A stretch of 64,000 nt of DNA from Agrocybe praecox (lineage: Eukaryota; Basidiomycota; Agaricomycetes; Agaricales; Agrocybaceae), in assembly GCA_964017145.1 (NCBI GenBank), contig OZ024851.1, positions 2,232,001 to 2,296,000 of the forward strand, read 5' to 3'. The notes below the pieces were generated by a model. It searched no databases. It was not told the origin of the DNA and saw only the letters and a program-made list of their open reading frames with translations. A program made the position numbers and the translations under genes. Positions 1-11,837 of this stretch are shown here, piece by piece. The first letter of the stretch is position 1. Each line of letters begins with the position of its first letter.

Positions 1-732
1 TTCTCTATCTTCGTCCTCTTCTCCATTGAATCCATAATCATCGTTGGAACAGTATGGAGAGTACACACTCGACATGAGATGTCTAGGCTGCGGTCAACTC
101 AGTAAGAAAAGACGTGTTTGAATTGTGACTTGGACGTCCGTGATATGGTTTACCATGTCTGATGAATGCATTCAGAAATATTTTGCCAGAAGAAAGCTAC
201 TATCTCACTCACAACCGTTCAAGTGCAGTCTGAAGTCCAATCGGTCCACCATATTTTTCCCATCCCCGGCGTTCGAGTTCATGACAGAGGTATAGATAAT
301 ACACCCTTTGTCCATCGGCCGTTGCACATTTCTGGAAGTACAGGTCGACAATATCACCCGTCGTGTTTAGCTGTTGCGAACCGAATATTAGGAGAAAAAT
401 AGTTCGCTGTATCAAATTCTCTTACACAAATTCTCTCTGTGATTTGCGACTGGATACACATTTCCTGAGAATACGGAACAAGTTGTAAGCAAAACGTGTG
501 AATGAAAAGAGCGTACAGAAAAAGGGAACCAACGAACACTTCTGCCGTACAATAACGGGAATGTCGGCCACTTCGTAGGATCATACTCTGCGCCCGAGAA
601 TCCTTCGACTGGGGTCTTCTTCACTGGTTGATAAATGATTTGTGTTGCTTTAGTGTAAAGATCTTCCGTCAACCCGAGTTGTTGGAAGTTGTTTAAAGAA
701 TTCGCCGGATATCGGTCTAATTCCTGAGACAT
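1..732 (-). CDS. Family gene A, uncharacterised, 3' end outside window
   Basis: Exons seen: 538-732 (65 codons from ATG), 426-464 (39 nt) and 213-370 (158 nt). A short fourth exon starts at 158; its donor is unclear. An acidic last exon (reads ..SNDDYGFNGEEDEDRE) runs past position 1. The N-terminal exon holds the family pattern NFQQLG...YDPTKWP. The third exon holds CHELERRGWEKYGGP. Exon lengths match gene B exactly for exons 2 and 3, and intron phases 0,0,2 match B, D and E, so this is a real spliced gene rather than a set of chance ORFs. The first intron has a GTTCGT donor, as in B and D. I do not recognise the family and cannot give a function. The acidic tail suggests a disordered, possibly nuclear protein, by analogy with B. 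Confidence 0.72.
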
Positions 733-1036
733 AAAGTGAACGGTAGTGAATGGGATAGAACTATTGCAAAGAGTTGCCGATGCTCTTATAGCACCTGGGA
801 AATTGGCGAGGGAAAACTGAAACGGGAAGAAAAGAATGAAGTAGAAAATGGACAACATGGAAGGGTATTAAATGCTTCTGTTTGGAATGGACCCTGCGGG
901 GTTGAAATGAAGACTCCTGTGTTGTCATTTTTGAATGAGAAACTTTTTCTGAGACAAAATAAAGCCAAGCGTTCGATACTCTAGGAGCGCTTGAGCGAGG
1001 TCCACCGAAAAATATAGATAAAAAATGCACACCATG

Positions 1037-2596
1037 CTACTGTATTCTGTTCTTCTTTGCGAGAGGAGAGGGTGTATGAGTACTAGAAGGGTCATAGCTG
1101 TCGTTATCATCTTCACTGTCAATGATACGCTTCCTCTTCAAGGCACTCGACCTTAGTCGGGTCATCCGAGTCGGACTCATACTCGGGCTTGGAGTACGCT
1201 CCTGTACAGGCTCTAACACCACTTCCCTGTTGCGAAGGCTTCGCGTCACAACAAGTTCTGAGGGTGAAGGTGATGGCGGAACGGTATGGAGATCATCTGA
1301 TTTTTCGTCGCAAATAGACCTCTGCTTTGTTTTGCCCTTGCGTTTCCGGATGACTCTGGCCTTTTTCTTTGCAGAAGGCTTGGGATTTTGCACAGAGACA
1401 ACAGCAATCTTGTTGGCGGGCCACGCTAAGTTGTGAATTGCGACCAATTTCTGGATATTGAGAAACGAATGCTGACGCAAATCGTTCAAGTCAAACGTAG
1501 GTACGGCGTATGTGTCGTCGATAGGCTCGTCTGCATCGCTGGCTTCAACCGAGCCATCCTCTTCGTCGCTTTCGTACCCATCCTGGGTCTCATCGTTGCT
1601 TTCCTCTTCACTCTCCTGCGCCTCGACCTCTTCAGCGTCCTCCGTCTCGCCCTCGTTGTTCTCATCCACTTCCATCTCGCCTCGGTTTTCCACCACTTGC
1701 TCATTGACCTCCTCTGAGTCAACCCCTTGTCCATCAAGCTCCTCTTCCAGCTCCTCCGAGTCAACGCTCCCATCTTCAGTACCGTCTGAGCTATCTTCGC
1801 ACTCGTCTCCATAGTCATCATCATATTCGATTTCCTCGTCGTCTGGAACAATAAAACTGTCATCGCTATAATCTGCTTCCTCATCTGCTTCCTCGTCTTC
1901 CTCTCTCACCCTTCGACGTGGTGTCTTTAACACTCGGATATGCCTACGAGCACGCGTCTGGTGGAAATTGAGAAAAGTCAGGCAACTGATCCAAAACTTG
2001 ATAATTGCGGGCACATACACGCCGTAGTTTGTCGTCTTCCGCATGTCTGGTGAAAGGTTCGATGACGTGTTGCGTTAGAAGAGGACCGGCACTTACAATC
2101 TCTCGTACGCTGCCTGCAATCCATCTGGTCCACCCCACTTTTCCCATGCCCTGCGTTCCAATTCCCAACATAGGTAAAGGTATGCTACCCTTTCCTTGTC
2201 GTTCGTTACGTATTTTCTAAAGTACAAGTCGATGATATCATCATCTAAATTCAACTGTGAGATAGATAGAGATTAATAACAGGGACAGAAAGAGACTTAG
2301 GCTAAAAAGGTTCCCTTACACAGAAGATTTCAGGAATTTCTTGTTGGGTACACATATCCTGTATAACGGCCATTATTAGGAGCTCCGAGCAGGGAAGGAA
2401 GATAGGAACGAACACTTTTATTATATTCGCTCAATTTGGGCCAATCCTTTGGATTGTAGTTGGAAACACCTTCCATCTCCATCCGCACGACGGGGGGGTA
2501 TTCCAACTGAGTAGCTTTCGTAGTAACTCCGGAAAGACAACCAAGTTGCTGAAAGTGTTCCAATGATGGTTTGCGGCATCGGGGCGATTGAGACAT
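1037..2596 (-). CDS. Family gene B, uncharacterised protein with long acidic tail, 442 aa
   Basis: Exons 2414-2596, 2320-2358, 2097-2254, 2019-2046 and 1037-1957 join to 443 codons with no stop. The N-terminal exon reads LEHFQQLG...YNPKDWP. The microexon encodes DMCTQQEIPEIFC. Exon 3 encodes DDDIIDLYF, then YLYLCWELERRAWEKWGGP. The last exon (307 codons) is low-complexity: a Glu/Asp/Ser-rich stretch over about 120 residues, then basic clusters (SAKKKARVIRKRKGK, ALKRKR) and Ser/Pro/Thr-rich sequence. These look like an acidic tract plus nuclear localisation signals, so a nuclear role is a reasonable guess and no more. Introns are 50-65 nt. The start is the first ATG of the exon and aligns with the starts of A, D and E. 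I do not recognise the folded part. Confidence 0.8.
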
Positions 2597-3799
2597 GGTG
2601 CGCTTTGTCTATCTTGAATTTGAAGGTGAAGTAGTCTAAAGAATAAATGATAAGGTGTTCACACACAAATATAACTTTAAGCGCCGGGCCTATGTACGTA
2701 TCGTTGTGGGTAAAGTCAGTAGTCGGGGTAGAATTAAGTCCAACATCGAATGCGATAGAATCTGTGAATTGGAAATTCCGGCTCGTAATGTTAGCAACGA
2801 GTCCGGCGGCCTCTTTCGGCGCAACGCTGATCGTTCTGCTCGGCCTGATTCAAATTCAAGGTCCGCCCTTACTATTCAAATCGCCTCTGCATATGTTAGT
2901 GTTTGAGGGTTAGAGGTTAGAGGGTCATTAGTGGTTAGAGACGTTAAACAAGTAAACTCATTCACGATGAATTTGACTACATAGTCTAGCTACCTATTGA
3001 ACAAGGGAACTAGACGACGATAGGATAATATAAATATGTGAGAAGTAGTATAATAAATTTTACAGACCTCAGTAACGATGAAATTGACTGAGGCAAAAGC
3101 ACTCTATGTGGCGATGGGTAATATAAATACGAAATGAAGTTTGGACAAATAAAAAATAAATAAAGAAAATTGTTTCGTCGTTCACAGAAGAAGAAAAGGT
3201 GGACGAAGGAGTCTGCACGTGATGAGCGCGTCTAACAACGCGCATGCATTGTGCTGTGCGCGTGAGGCACTAATGGAGTAGGCGAATCCATATCTAACAA
3301 GAGGTCAGAGTTATTAGAGCTCAGATCTTCAGGGGTTAGCTGGATCCAGGAAGGCGGGCTTCATGTCAGCCGCTTCAGCGGCGTTTCAATTCTCTGTACA
3401 TAACCACCAGTTATTGCAATTGCCGCCGGACCGCCGGTCTGATCGCCGGACATTCCGAGCCGGAATTTCCATTATACAGATGTCCTCTCGAATGCTGATT
3501 GAATCAATCAATACGATGACCGTGAGAAAATCTGAATCCACCTATAGGGCGCCCCAGATGCAGCACTGAGCAGGCAACCGTGAAGCAGCTTGGGCGGAAT
3601 TATAGGATTCAATATTACTTATCGACGTAATTCCACAAGGCCAAGGCGTGGTCGGTTTGTTTCCTCTGAGATGGCATGTATCTTAAGAGCACGATATTGT
3701 TTTTTGATATGCAAGGTTGATACTGAATTTTATGTTATCCCCTCTTCTTCTCTTACCCGTGTTTCTTTTATGAAATCAAAGGAAACACATTTAGGACAG
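2597..3799. other. Intergenic stretch, no gene seen
   Basis: About 1.2 kb of mixed, partly AT-rich sequence. I see no ORF with family features. The part next to pseudogene C (roughly 3590-3740) should hold its first exon. A weak match (IGF..YRRNS) can be read near 3601-3650, but not well enough to call. Confidence 0.5.
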
Positions 3800-4646
3800 G
3801 AAAAACCCACAGAGGAGAGAGTAGAGCGAGGTTTTTGTGTGAGAATAGCGTCATTCTCTTCATTTTGTAAATCGTCACTTACTTACTCTAACTTTTGTGC
3901 AGCTGGAACCAAATGACTTGATTATTGACTTGTGCTTTGTAAGATATAACACGATCGACGGAGAAAGGAAAGCTTATCTTTATCTTTGCCGGGAACTAGA
4001 GCGCTGGGGATGGGAAAAATGTGGTGGACTGACTGGAGTTTAAGCTGCAGTCGATAGGGCGTAAACGTATGGCTGCTTCTCTTTGGAAATTGTCTAAATT
4101 TTTCCATTCACAGGAATGGTATCCAATTGTATCAAGTAGGTGAGGAGTATTTTGAAATCTTTGGACTTCCTATACTTAAATAACGTCCTCCAGGAGCCTC
4201 AAAGTGTCGTTCTAGATGTTTTCTCAGAGTCCGACAAGATAAAATTCGACCCGAATGATACACAGGATAATTGCCTTCGCACTACCAAGCAAGTTATCGA
4301 AGAAATACAATTCGCCGATAAACCCGACCTCGTTCCCATGCATATGAAATAACTCCGAGCACTCCAAAACGGGAACCCACATACAGGAACTGCATCGTTC
4401 AGCAACCCCATTCCTTCTCCTCCAGCCACAGAATCTGCTGACAGGAGACGTTGTGAGAAACGCGAAGACACTTCAAAGCCTCTCCGGCTATACACCCAGA
4501 GCAAGACGCCTAGTCGTGACAGCCAAACCTCATCGTCGAATTGCAAGAAATTTACTGTACGCTTATGCTGTAGTTCGGGGAGGAAGCTGGCCATCATTGC
4601 AGGAGATTTGATCAGCGCCATAACAGAGATCAAGCCTGAGGCCTGA
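3800..4646 (+). pseudogene. Pseudogene C, fifth member of the A/B/D/E family, opposite strand
   Basis: Four of the five family exons can be placed with the family's own lengths and phases. They are the 39-nt microexon at 3800-3838 (ends GFC), exon 3 at 3903-4060 (158 nt, same as A and B; reads YLYLCRELERWGWEKCGG), the second microexon at 4114-4135 (22 nt) and the last exon from 4194. Exon 3 carries an in-frame TAA at 4041-4043. The last exon carries a TAA at 4350-4352 and then stays open in the same frame to a TGA at 4644-4646, with Ser/Pro/Thr-rich and basic sequence as in its relatives. The first exon is not recognisable. The copy points the other way from A, B, D and E, so it was inverted or inserted separately. 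Confidence 0.78.
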
Positions 4647-5443
4647 AGTTTTGCATTGATGAGAAATCCGATTCCACGAGTTCAGCTTGATTCGGATGCC
4701 CCCAGAAAATTATAGACGCCGGCAGGTAATTGTGTCGTGATGAGGTTCAAGGTAAACCAGCAACCATATTTGGTCCTAATCGCTAGCGCTTCGTCCAGAA
4801 ATTCTCGATAGCAGTGCATTGAGTAGGGGAATTAGAAGCAGAAAGTGTATTTGGCAGCAACTTTTCCTAGAACACGAAGGTAGGGGGTCAATGAAAGGTT
4901 CCTTTGGAAGATAGTTAAGGAACGTCGAGTTTCGGAGCCTCTAAACGACTAGCCTTAAATCTGTCCGGTCGTGAAACACGATGAAGCAAACGCAGCGACA
5001 AATTTGCTGCCGAGCCTGCAGAAAACAAAAATGAAGCGGGGTCATAATTGGTGAAGCTTTTAAACTCAGTGTAATCGTGCCGGTAGGATGGCACATATTT
5101 CCACCCCCTAATTCGAGATTATAATAGGATATTTCGTGAATTAACTAAGATTTCTCTATGTATCTCGTTGATAAGAGAAGCACCTTTGCTTTAGCAAGTT
5201 CTGGGTCTCCAGCTTTTCCGTTCGAACAAAATATTCTTTGTCGGCGCTTAAATATATCTTGGATCAATCGCCATGCGCCACGCAACGTTCTATTTCCTTT
5301 AGAACATCTTATTCCATCATCCATGACCTTAGGCGGTCTACACGTATTTGCCAACACAGTAGTGCTCTGAGGACAGGCTAATGCTCTTCCACGGAAGATA
5401 TTTACTTAGAAATAACTAGGAAAATGGTGTTTATTTCTATCTC
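4647..5443. other. Intergenic stretch, no gene seen
   Basis: About 0.8 kb between pseudogene C and the 3' end of the first reductase gene. Short overlapping frames exist near 5145-5370 on both strands, but neither shows a motif or a paralogue in the window. Confidence 0.5.
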
Positions 5444-6424
5444 CTAGAGCCACAATGTGCGGTTCTTCTCAAAATACTCTAGCAGGGTCACTGTTCCCAC
5501 AAATTTCCTGTTCTCTGGCTCGTTCATCCACTGCTCCTCCTTGCCTTGGGCGGCTAGGCCGTCCATACCTGCTAAAACCACGGCGAAAATTGGAGGAAAT
5601 CCAAATCTTGTCTTGTAAAATTCTTCCTGCTCGGCGACGGTATGTCTCCTATGCTTGATTTCTCTTCCGACTACTGAAGAGAGCAGCTCGAGTGCCTAAA
5701 TTTATAGAAGCTCGTTAGTGGGTGCGCAAGGAAACCTAACAACTTTAAATTGATCGTTCTCACCTCGTCAATAGAATACAAATTGGGACCCAGGACGAAG
5801 AAATCTGCGTTTGGACTCTTCTCAACAGTCAGGAAATTGAACGCTGCCTGTGCTATGTCCTGGCTCGATACCCAAGCAATGCGACCATCCTGACACGCTG
5901 AAAAGAGTTCGCCGGTTTCTTTGATAGTTTGATAGAAGCAAGGGTGCTGGCCAAAGTTTTCTATTATTTCGGGATGTCAACAAATTGCAACCATAAACTC
6001 GACGAACGAATGCAGCATATTTACCCTGAAATCCTGTGGCTCTCAATACCGCATAATCAACCCCAATGTCCATGAGGTATTGGTGGACGCCTCCCAGTAC
6101 CGGATCCCCTGCTTTCCATTGACTGACTGACAAGAGGACAAATCGCTTGACGCCCTTAGCGACTGCGAGATCGATGAAAGGCTTCATTATTGGGAGCGGG
6201 CTATCGGCTGGTGGCGCGATGAGGTAAATACGATTGATCTCTGGACTGACATTGAATGGGTTTTCAAATGTTGTCGCGTCCATCCAGTCGAACGTGACCG
6301 ATTTGAATCCATCTGGTGCTATTCCCGTACGAGACGCGACGAGGAACGGCTTATGTGCCTTGTGAAGCAGACGTGCTAAAGCACCTCCTGTTTTGCCTGT
6401 GCCACCTGTGATAAGAGTTGTCAT
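5444..6424 (-). CDS. NmrA-like NAD(P)-binding reductase, EasG/festuclavine-dehydrogenase type, copy 1
   Basis: Exons 6025-6424, 5764-5960 and 5444-5695 join to 283 codons (282 aa), the usual size for this group. The N-terminus has the Rossmann dinucleotide loop ITGGTGKTGG. Next come FDWMDATTFENPF, a VKRFVLLS strand, and RATGFQENF across intron 1, where the second copy has RPSWFMENL. Then come DIAQAAF and LYSIDE at the end of exon 2. The family (an atypical short-chain dehydrogenase group that includes ergot-alkaloid EasG) uses NAD(P)H to reduce C=C or C=N bonds. Members are common in basidiomycetes outside ergot pathways, so the substrate is unknown. Splice sites match those of the downstream-numbered paralogue (phases 1 and 0). 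No pathway partners are visible nearby. The Trp-Phe-Met of the second copy is Gly-Phe-Gln here, so substrate choice may differ. Confidence 0.87.
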
Positions 6425-6825
6425 GATTGTTGTTCTGAAGGACGGATGGATGAGTGTTCCCCTTTTTTATATGTTCATCCCCCCTATTTGCCGTCTCTAT
6501 TCGTCTTCCTTCGGCTTCTGGTAAGTGGTCACATCTAGCATATGTCATGTTTTCTCACTGAATTTCTTCGTTATACTCTCAGATAGCAGTAAGCCGCCTC
6601 CGCGCGCGTACAGTATAATCTATGGCAGTTGCTATGCGTTATAAATTTGGCCATCTATTAGGTGAGTCGCTCTTGCTATCAGGTAAAAACTATTCTTTAT
6701 GCTTCTTCATATTTACAGTGAAACGTTGTATTTCAGTTCACGACGCCGGATCTACTGGTGATCTCGGGCGCCAACCATCGCACTGCACATCTACGTATAA
6801 CAAGCGAGGTAGCCGTAGGTATGTA

Positions 6826-7784
6826 TTACTTGATCCAAATGGCGCGGTTCTCCTTGATGAATTCCTCCAAGGAATGCTTTCCTACGTAAGACCTGCTTGG
6901 GTCTTCCTTGAAAAGAGCCTCTTCCTTTCCTGCTGCAACTTGTTCTTCCATCCAGGTCAAGATGCGAGCAAATTCAGGTGACACAAGGTTTGAATAAAAC
7001 GCTAGCTGCTCTTCCGGGGTGTTCTTCCTGTGCCGAATCTCTCTTCCGAGAACCGACGAGAAGATTCTTGCCGTCTGGAGGACATATGGCCGATCAGTAG
7101 GTACTAGGTACACTGTTGAAATAAACTTACTTCATCGTATGTGATAAGCTGCGGTCCCACGACATAGAGGTCCCCATTGATGCTCTTGGAGGTGGTAAGA
7201 GTTTCAAATGCAATCTGGGCAATGTCGTCGACAGCAATCCATGGAACCTTTCCATCGCCAGTTGCACTGACTATTTCGTTATTCTCCCGGATGGTATGGT
7301 AAAAGTTCAAGGTTAAGTTTTCTGTTCCAATGAAGTATCAGTTTGTCCTCAGTTCCTTGTCCAAAGAACTGAACTGCTTACCCATGAACCAGCTAGGCCT
7401 CAAAACCGCGTATTCGATGCCCTTCTCTGCCAGATAATTCTGGACTACGCCAAACACCGGAGTTCCAGGGTCGGCCTGCATTGCGGTCAACAGCACAATC
7501 CTCTTGACGCCCTTGGAGATGGCGAGGTCGATGAATGGACCAACGACGGGCAAGGTATCGATGTGCGTCGGAGGCAAAACAAGGTAAACGCGATCAATGG
7601 TCGGATCGGCCTTGAAAGGGTTCTCGAAAGTAGTGGGGTCGAACCAGTCGAACTTCGCAGCCTTGAAAGGCTCAGGAGCCTGCCCAGTGCGGGTCGCGAT
7701 TATGAAGGGAATATTTGCGGCATGGAGGATGCGGGCCAGGCTTCCTCCTGTCTTTCCGTTCCCGCCAGTGATGAGGATAGTCAT
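6826..7784 (-). CDS. NmrA-like NAD(P)-binding reductase, EasG/festuclavine-dehydrogenase type, copy 2
   Basis: Exons 7382-7784, 7131-7321 and 7075-minus-side exon 6826-7074 join to 281 codons (280 aa). The Rossmann loop is ITGGNGKTGG. It is followed by FDWFDPTTFENPF, VKRIVLLTAM, RPSWFMENL (spanning intron 1), WIAVDDIAQIAFETL and LITYDE|TARIFSSVLGREI (spanning intron 2, 56 nt, with a CTGAT branch-like site). It lies 401 bp from the start of copy 1, on the same strand and with the same two intron positions, so the pair arose by tandem duplication. The predicted role is a cytosolic NAD(P)H-dependent reductase of a small molecule; the substrate cannot be told from sequence. No pathway genes flank it, so this is not evidence of an ergot cluster. 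Confidence 0.9.
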
Positions 7785-8653
7785 TGTAGAAGAGTGGTTG
7801 TGGATTTACTGAAAGAAGACGATGTGTACTTTGGATTCTGGAAATCTGGATGTCCGAGAACTCTTATATACCTATTTTCTTTGCCCTCCTAGCCTAAACA
7901 CAGTGTGGGTGTCGGTCCTTCATTACCAATATTTGTAGCATGACCTATCTGGATGATTCAGAAACCCCTGTCAATTGTTGCTCAGCGCTCAATATCAATG
8001 GTTACGTTGGGTGTTTAAGCGTACGCGTACCCAGTTCCTTGAACCTTCTGCTCCAGTCCTGCTGACTGAGCCTCTAAGTAGGAGGGTATTATAAATCTAC
8101 CAAGTACATAACTAGCATATCATTGGTTCAAGCGCTATAATGAGTCAGCTACTATACGATATATAGACATATCATTGTGCATGGAGTCGCTCTACATCGG
8201 ACGTCCGATCTCTGAACGCAGGGTGTCAATATATCACCATTGACATGCCTAAGTTAACATATAAACGCGATGCTTAAACGAGAATCACAATCCTTGCCGA
8301 TTCGAGATAGTTTCTACCTGATGCGTGAGCGCCAAGTTACCGCGGGATCAACCAGTGTCGATTATTCAGCGCTTAGCGCCCAGGTTGTGCAGGTTGTGAT
8401 TAAATCATTCGTTCTCTCGGGATCGCGATTCCAGCTAAGAGTTTTGATAAGATATTAGGGGTCTCAATGATTCTTCAACGTTTTAATAGCCATGGATCAT
8501 TCGCTGTCGAGAAAACGAATAAATAGGTTGTAATAATTGCATATCTAACTTACAGGAAGTAATATATACATCCAAGCAAACAATCGATTGCCCTCGCATA
8601 TCTGCTCTAGGCATACTATCGCATTACATTAGCTATGGTTAATACTGTCACTG
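7785..8653. other. Intergenic stretch, no gene seen
   Basis: About 870 bp upstream of reductase copy 2 and downstream of gene D. It should hold the reductase promoter. I see no coding motif; the one short plus-strand frame (8270-8458) has no support. Confidence 0.5.
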
Positions 8654-9998
8654 TCAGGACTTTCTTGTCTTCCTCTTCTTCGCGGAGCGCGATGCTTTCC
8701 AGCCCCTGGGAATGAGATCGTATTCGCTATTGTTATCGAAATCCTCCGACTCTGAACCACGTTCTCTCTTTGCTCCCTTCTGAGCGGGTGTCGCTTCTGC
8801 TCGAACTGGACGACTTCTCGGGGTCGGAGTGGAAGGAAGGAGAGGTTTTTGATCCTCAGGCTTCACCCTTGACATGCTAGTCGTTCCGGACTGTGGAACA
8901 GTATTGGTTGGAAGAGAGGGTTTAACAGGAGTTGAAGTGTCTGGTTTTTCTTCTTCTTCTTCTTCCTCTTCAGCTTTGCCTTTTCCAACGCTGGTCGTCG
9001 CGGAATTTACAGCGCGCAGAGGGGTTGCTGGAGATGCAGGTCCAGTTGGGAAGGCGTATGAAGACGCACGAGTAGGTGTTTGCGGTGTGTATGACCTGGA
9101 TCGCCCCCTATAGTGACTAGGAGTCCCGTCCGTGCACTCGCCTTCATCTTCGTCTCCAAGATAGTTAGGGTCAAATTGGTCGATATTTCTTAAGACCATC
9201 GGATATTCGCCCATCAGATACACCGCAGGCTTACAATCGTAGATGGGTCGTTCCGCGTAACGGGTAGGTGTAACTGGTAATTGATGCGCCGGGTCATCTG
9301 GGTTCAATCCTTGCTTTCTCTAGATGACGAACGGAAGGGCAGAAAGTGTATAAATCAGAGCCAATTCGCGTTATCAGATCATAGTGGAGCTTACAGCCTG
9401 AGCACGAGTTGCTTGGACAGCTTTCCTGGAAAGTAGAAAGGTATATACGTGTTTTTAAAGCTTCAGACAATCCAAAGGGGCACGTACCTTTGTCGAGCCA
9501 CTTCCAACCCTTCAGGGCCTCCCCACTTCTCCCATGCTCGACGTTCAAGTTCACTGCAAAGATAATCATGCGAAATGAACGTTTTGTCGTTGAAAAGAAT
9601 GGTGCGTTCTTTATAACACAAATCCTCTATATCCCCCTTGACATTTAACTGTAATTGAAAAACATGAGATAAAAGGAAGAAAAACTACAAGGAAACATAC
9701 ACAAAAGACGTTTGGGATATTCTTTACAATGCATACTGTCTAGAAAGGTATCTCAATCCTATCGCGACCAATTGACAAGAGAAAGAGGACGAACTCTGCT
9801 AGTAGGGGGGAACTCTGGAGTTCCCCACTTTCCAGGATCGTACTCCGACACATTCTTGATAGCATGTCTCTTCACTGGTAGGTACCCCTCTTTCTTGATC
9901 TGTCCATTCTTCCACTTTGCAAGTTTCCCCCAACCAAACTGTTGAAAACGTTCCAAAGACGTTTGCGTATACCGTCTTTGACCTTCTGTATCTGGCAT
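8654..9998 (-). CDS. Family gene D, uncharacterised protein with basic C-terminus, 366 aa
   Basis: Exons 9795-9998, 9701-9739 (39 nt), 9488-9648, 9395-9425 (31 nt) and 8654-9319 join to 367 codons. The N-terminal exon reads LERFQQFGW...EYDPGKWG. The microexon encodes TVCIVKNIPNVFC. Exon 3 holds GDIEDLCYKE, then YLCSELERRAWEKWGGPEG. The last exon (222 codons) is Pro/Ser/Thr-rich with a Glu run and ends in a basic cluster (SAKKRKTRKS), a likely nuclear localisation signal. The first donor is GTTCGT, as in A and B. Intron phases 0,0,2,0 are those of B and E. Function unknown. Confidence 0.8.
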
Positions 9999-11837
9999 GT
10001 TAAGCTGGTCCCGAAACGTTATAGATCTGAAAGCGTCGCTTGATAAGAGTTTTTATCGCAAAGATATGTATTGCACTAAAAACGATATGATTCGGATAGA
10101 ACAAGGGAAAAGATAGGATGGGGGACCGGGGTAGTAAAACCAGCCGACTCCCGAGAAGACCGTTGCTCCGTTAAGCACTGGCGCCTTTCCAGCAAGGTGG
10201 GTTCGTATTCCCACGCCCCTGAGACTCGTACTAGTTCAACGACATTAGAATTGAGAAAATGTTAGATTTTCTCAACCTTTGTTTTCGCCTACTGTTGACA
10301 CCTGCCGTTGTTGATCATTGCATATGTCTGACCAGTCCCTTATGCCTCTGTTCTCTCCCTATTTTCTCACCTATGTCGCTGTATTAACATTTTTAATTGT
10401 TCTCCCCATGCCAGTAAGTCACAACTTCCTATCTTTCTTACCTGACTTGCCAGTGCTGATTCCTGAACCCACCTGTAGCCTTCCCTTCGTCACCACAGCT
10501 GCTATATTTTGCTTAACCTGGCCCATCACGATTTCTGAGCAAAAAGGAACAGGGGAGGTTGTGCTGTCGACCGAATTGCCAGGATCCTGGCCAAACGGTC
10601 TATTTTTGGACAAGGAGGGATGCAGTATGACTTTGTGTCACCTATTCCCCACTTTTGCCAGTGGCCACTCGTAAGCACCATAACCAAAAGCTAGGGTACG
10701 AAATGTTGTTCACCACGCCACTTTTCAGCGACACAATCGTTTAGGGCCACCGTGTTTGGTGCTCACCGCTCATGTGCGAAAGCCCCTGTGCGAATCTAAT
10801 ATGTTTGTTGTACCGCTCACCTCCAGAGTCAGAGACGAGCTCGCAGGTCGGGAGCGAGGCGGCTTATTATCAGCCCCGACACCAACACCAAAGTCAACCA
10901 CACCAATACCAAGCTCCCTCTACGTCTGCCTATTCATGATACTCGTTCCATGCGCCTCCGGCTCTGGCTGGGCGTGGAAAGCTGAGGGGGGCTTGATTAT
11001 CCAAACTGATGTGTTTTGTGGACGAAATATAGACTTATGGAGACATCCCTGCATATTTTACTCTTCTGTCACTCTCACTGGTTCCGACTCTGGCTGGATT
11101 TTGACTTCCTTTTGCACCAGCGTCAGTGTTAACGTTAGACTCTCTCTCTCTCCGTAGCCCTTCTTCTTTCCCGATTGCTCTCCCCCCTCGCCTGGATCTT
11201 CACGCTCACAGTTAGACCAGCTAAACATCGTGTCAGTAGGCTCGCTTCTTATTCAGAAACACTAACGTACGGAAATATGCAGGAACATCAAGTTCTCGTG
11301 GCGCTGATGATGCACGGACGACGATGCCAACGGGATAGACTTGCGACTGCAGTCTGCATCCAACATTGACGGACTGGGTGTTGAATTCCGCAGGAACGTC
11401 AAGTTCTCGTTGCGCCGATGGTTGTGAAGCATGGTCGACGATGACGGGATGGGTGTCGCGCCAAAGGACGGTCTTGACAAGAAGTGGATGAGTGAGTCAT
11501 TCATTGCGATGCTAGAGAGGGAAACCTGGTGCTCATTCGCTCATGTTGTTTCTCTATGCATTCTATTGCTGATCCCGCACCTACACATCCGTACTCTTCA
11601 TTCTTTTTTTTCTTCCCGAAAATAGACACAGGACTTGTACATGCCATGGCCCACTAAAACAAGTTATCAAAAGTAAGAGAGACGAAGAAGCAAACTTGAG
11701 ACAAGAAGTACGGCTAGATTTTTATATAAGAACTGACAAATAAATAGGTTTAGGGATCACTGGAGTTTTCAGACGAAAAGAAATACATGATATTTAGTAC
11801 CGTAAAAGACACAGAATAAAATCCGAGAAGGTTAGAT
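9999..11837. other. Intergenic stretch, no gene seen
   Basis: About 1.8 kb. Several short frames on both strands lack motifs and have no relatives in the window. It contains a pair of short direct repeats (listed separately) and, near 10120-10230, a compact GC-rich stretch with a T-arm-like hairpin that I could not fold into a tRNA or fit to 5S rRNA. Confidence 0.5.
11279..11420. repeat. Two imperfect 31-nt direct repeats
   Basis: The sequence GCAGGAACATCAAGTTCTCG and its following 11 nt at 11279-11309 recur at 11390-11420 with four mismatches, 111 bp apart. The origin is unknown. No coding or structural meaning is evident. Confidence 0.6.

Noticed and set aside
1486..1884. Minus-strand frame of 132 codons rich in Lys, Arg and Thr
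   Set aside because: It overlaps the acidic tail of gene B in another frame. Runs of GAA/GAG/GAC codons produce such basic shadows.
5444..7784. Ergot alkaloid cluster
   Set aside because: The two reductases resemble EasG, but no prenyltransferase (DmaW), EasC, EasE or EasA partner is nearby, and the reductase family is widespread outside ergot producers.
10115..10235. Possible tRNA or 5S rRNA (GTGGGTTCGTATTCCCAC hairpin, GTTAAGC motif)
   Set aside because: The T-arm-like hairpin would have an eight-base loop. I could not find a matching acceptor stem, D-arm or A box, and the fit to basidiomycete 5S rRNA is poor. A covariance-model search would settle it.
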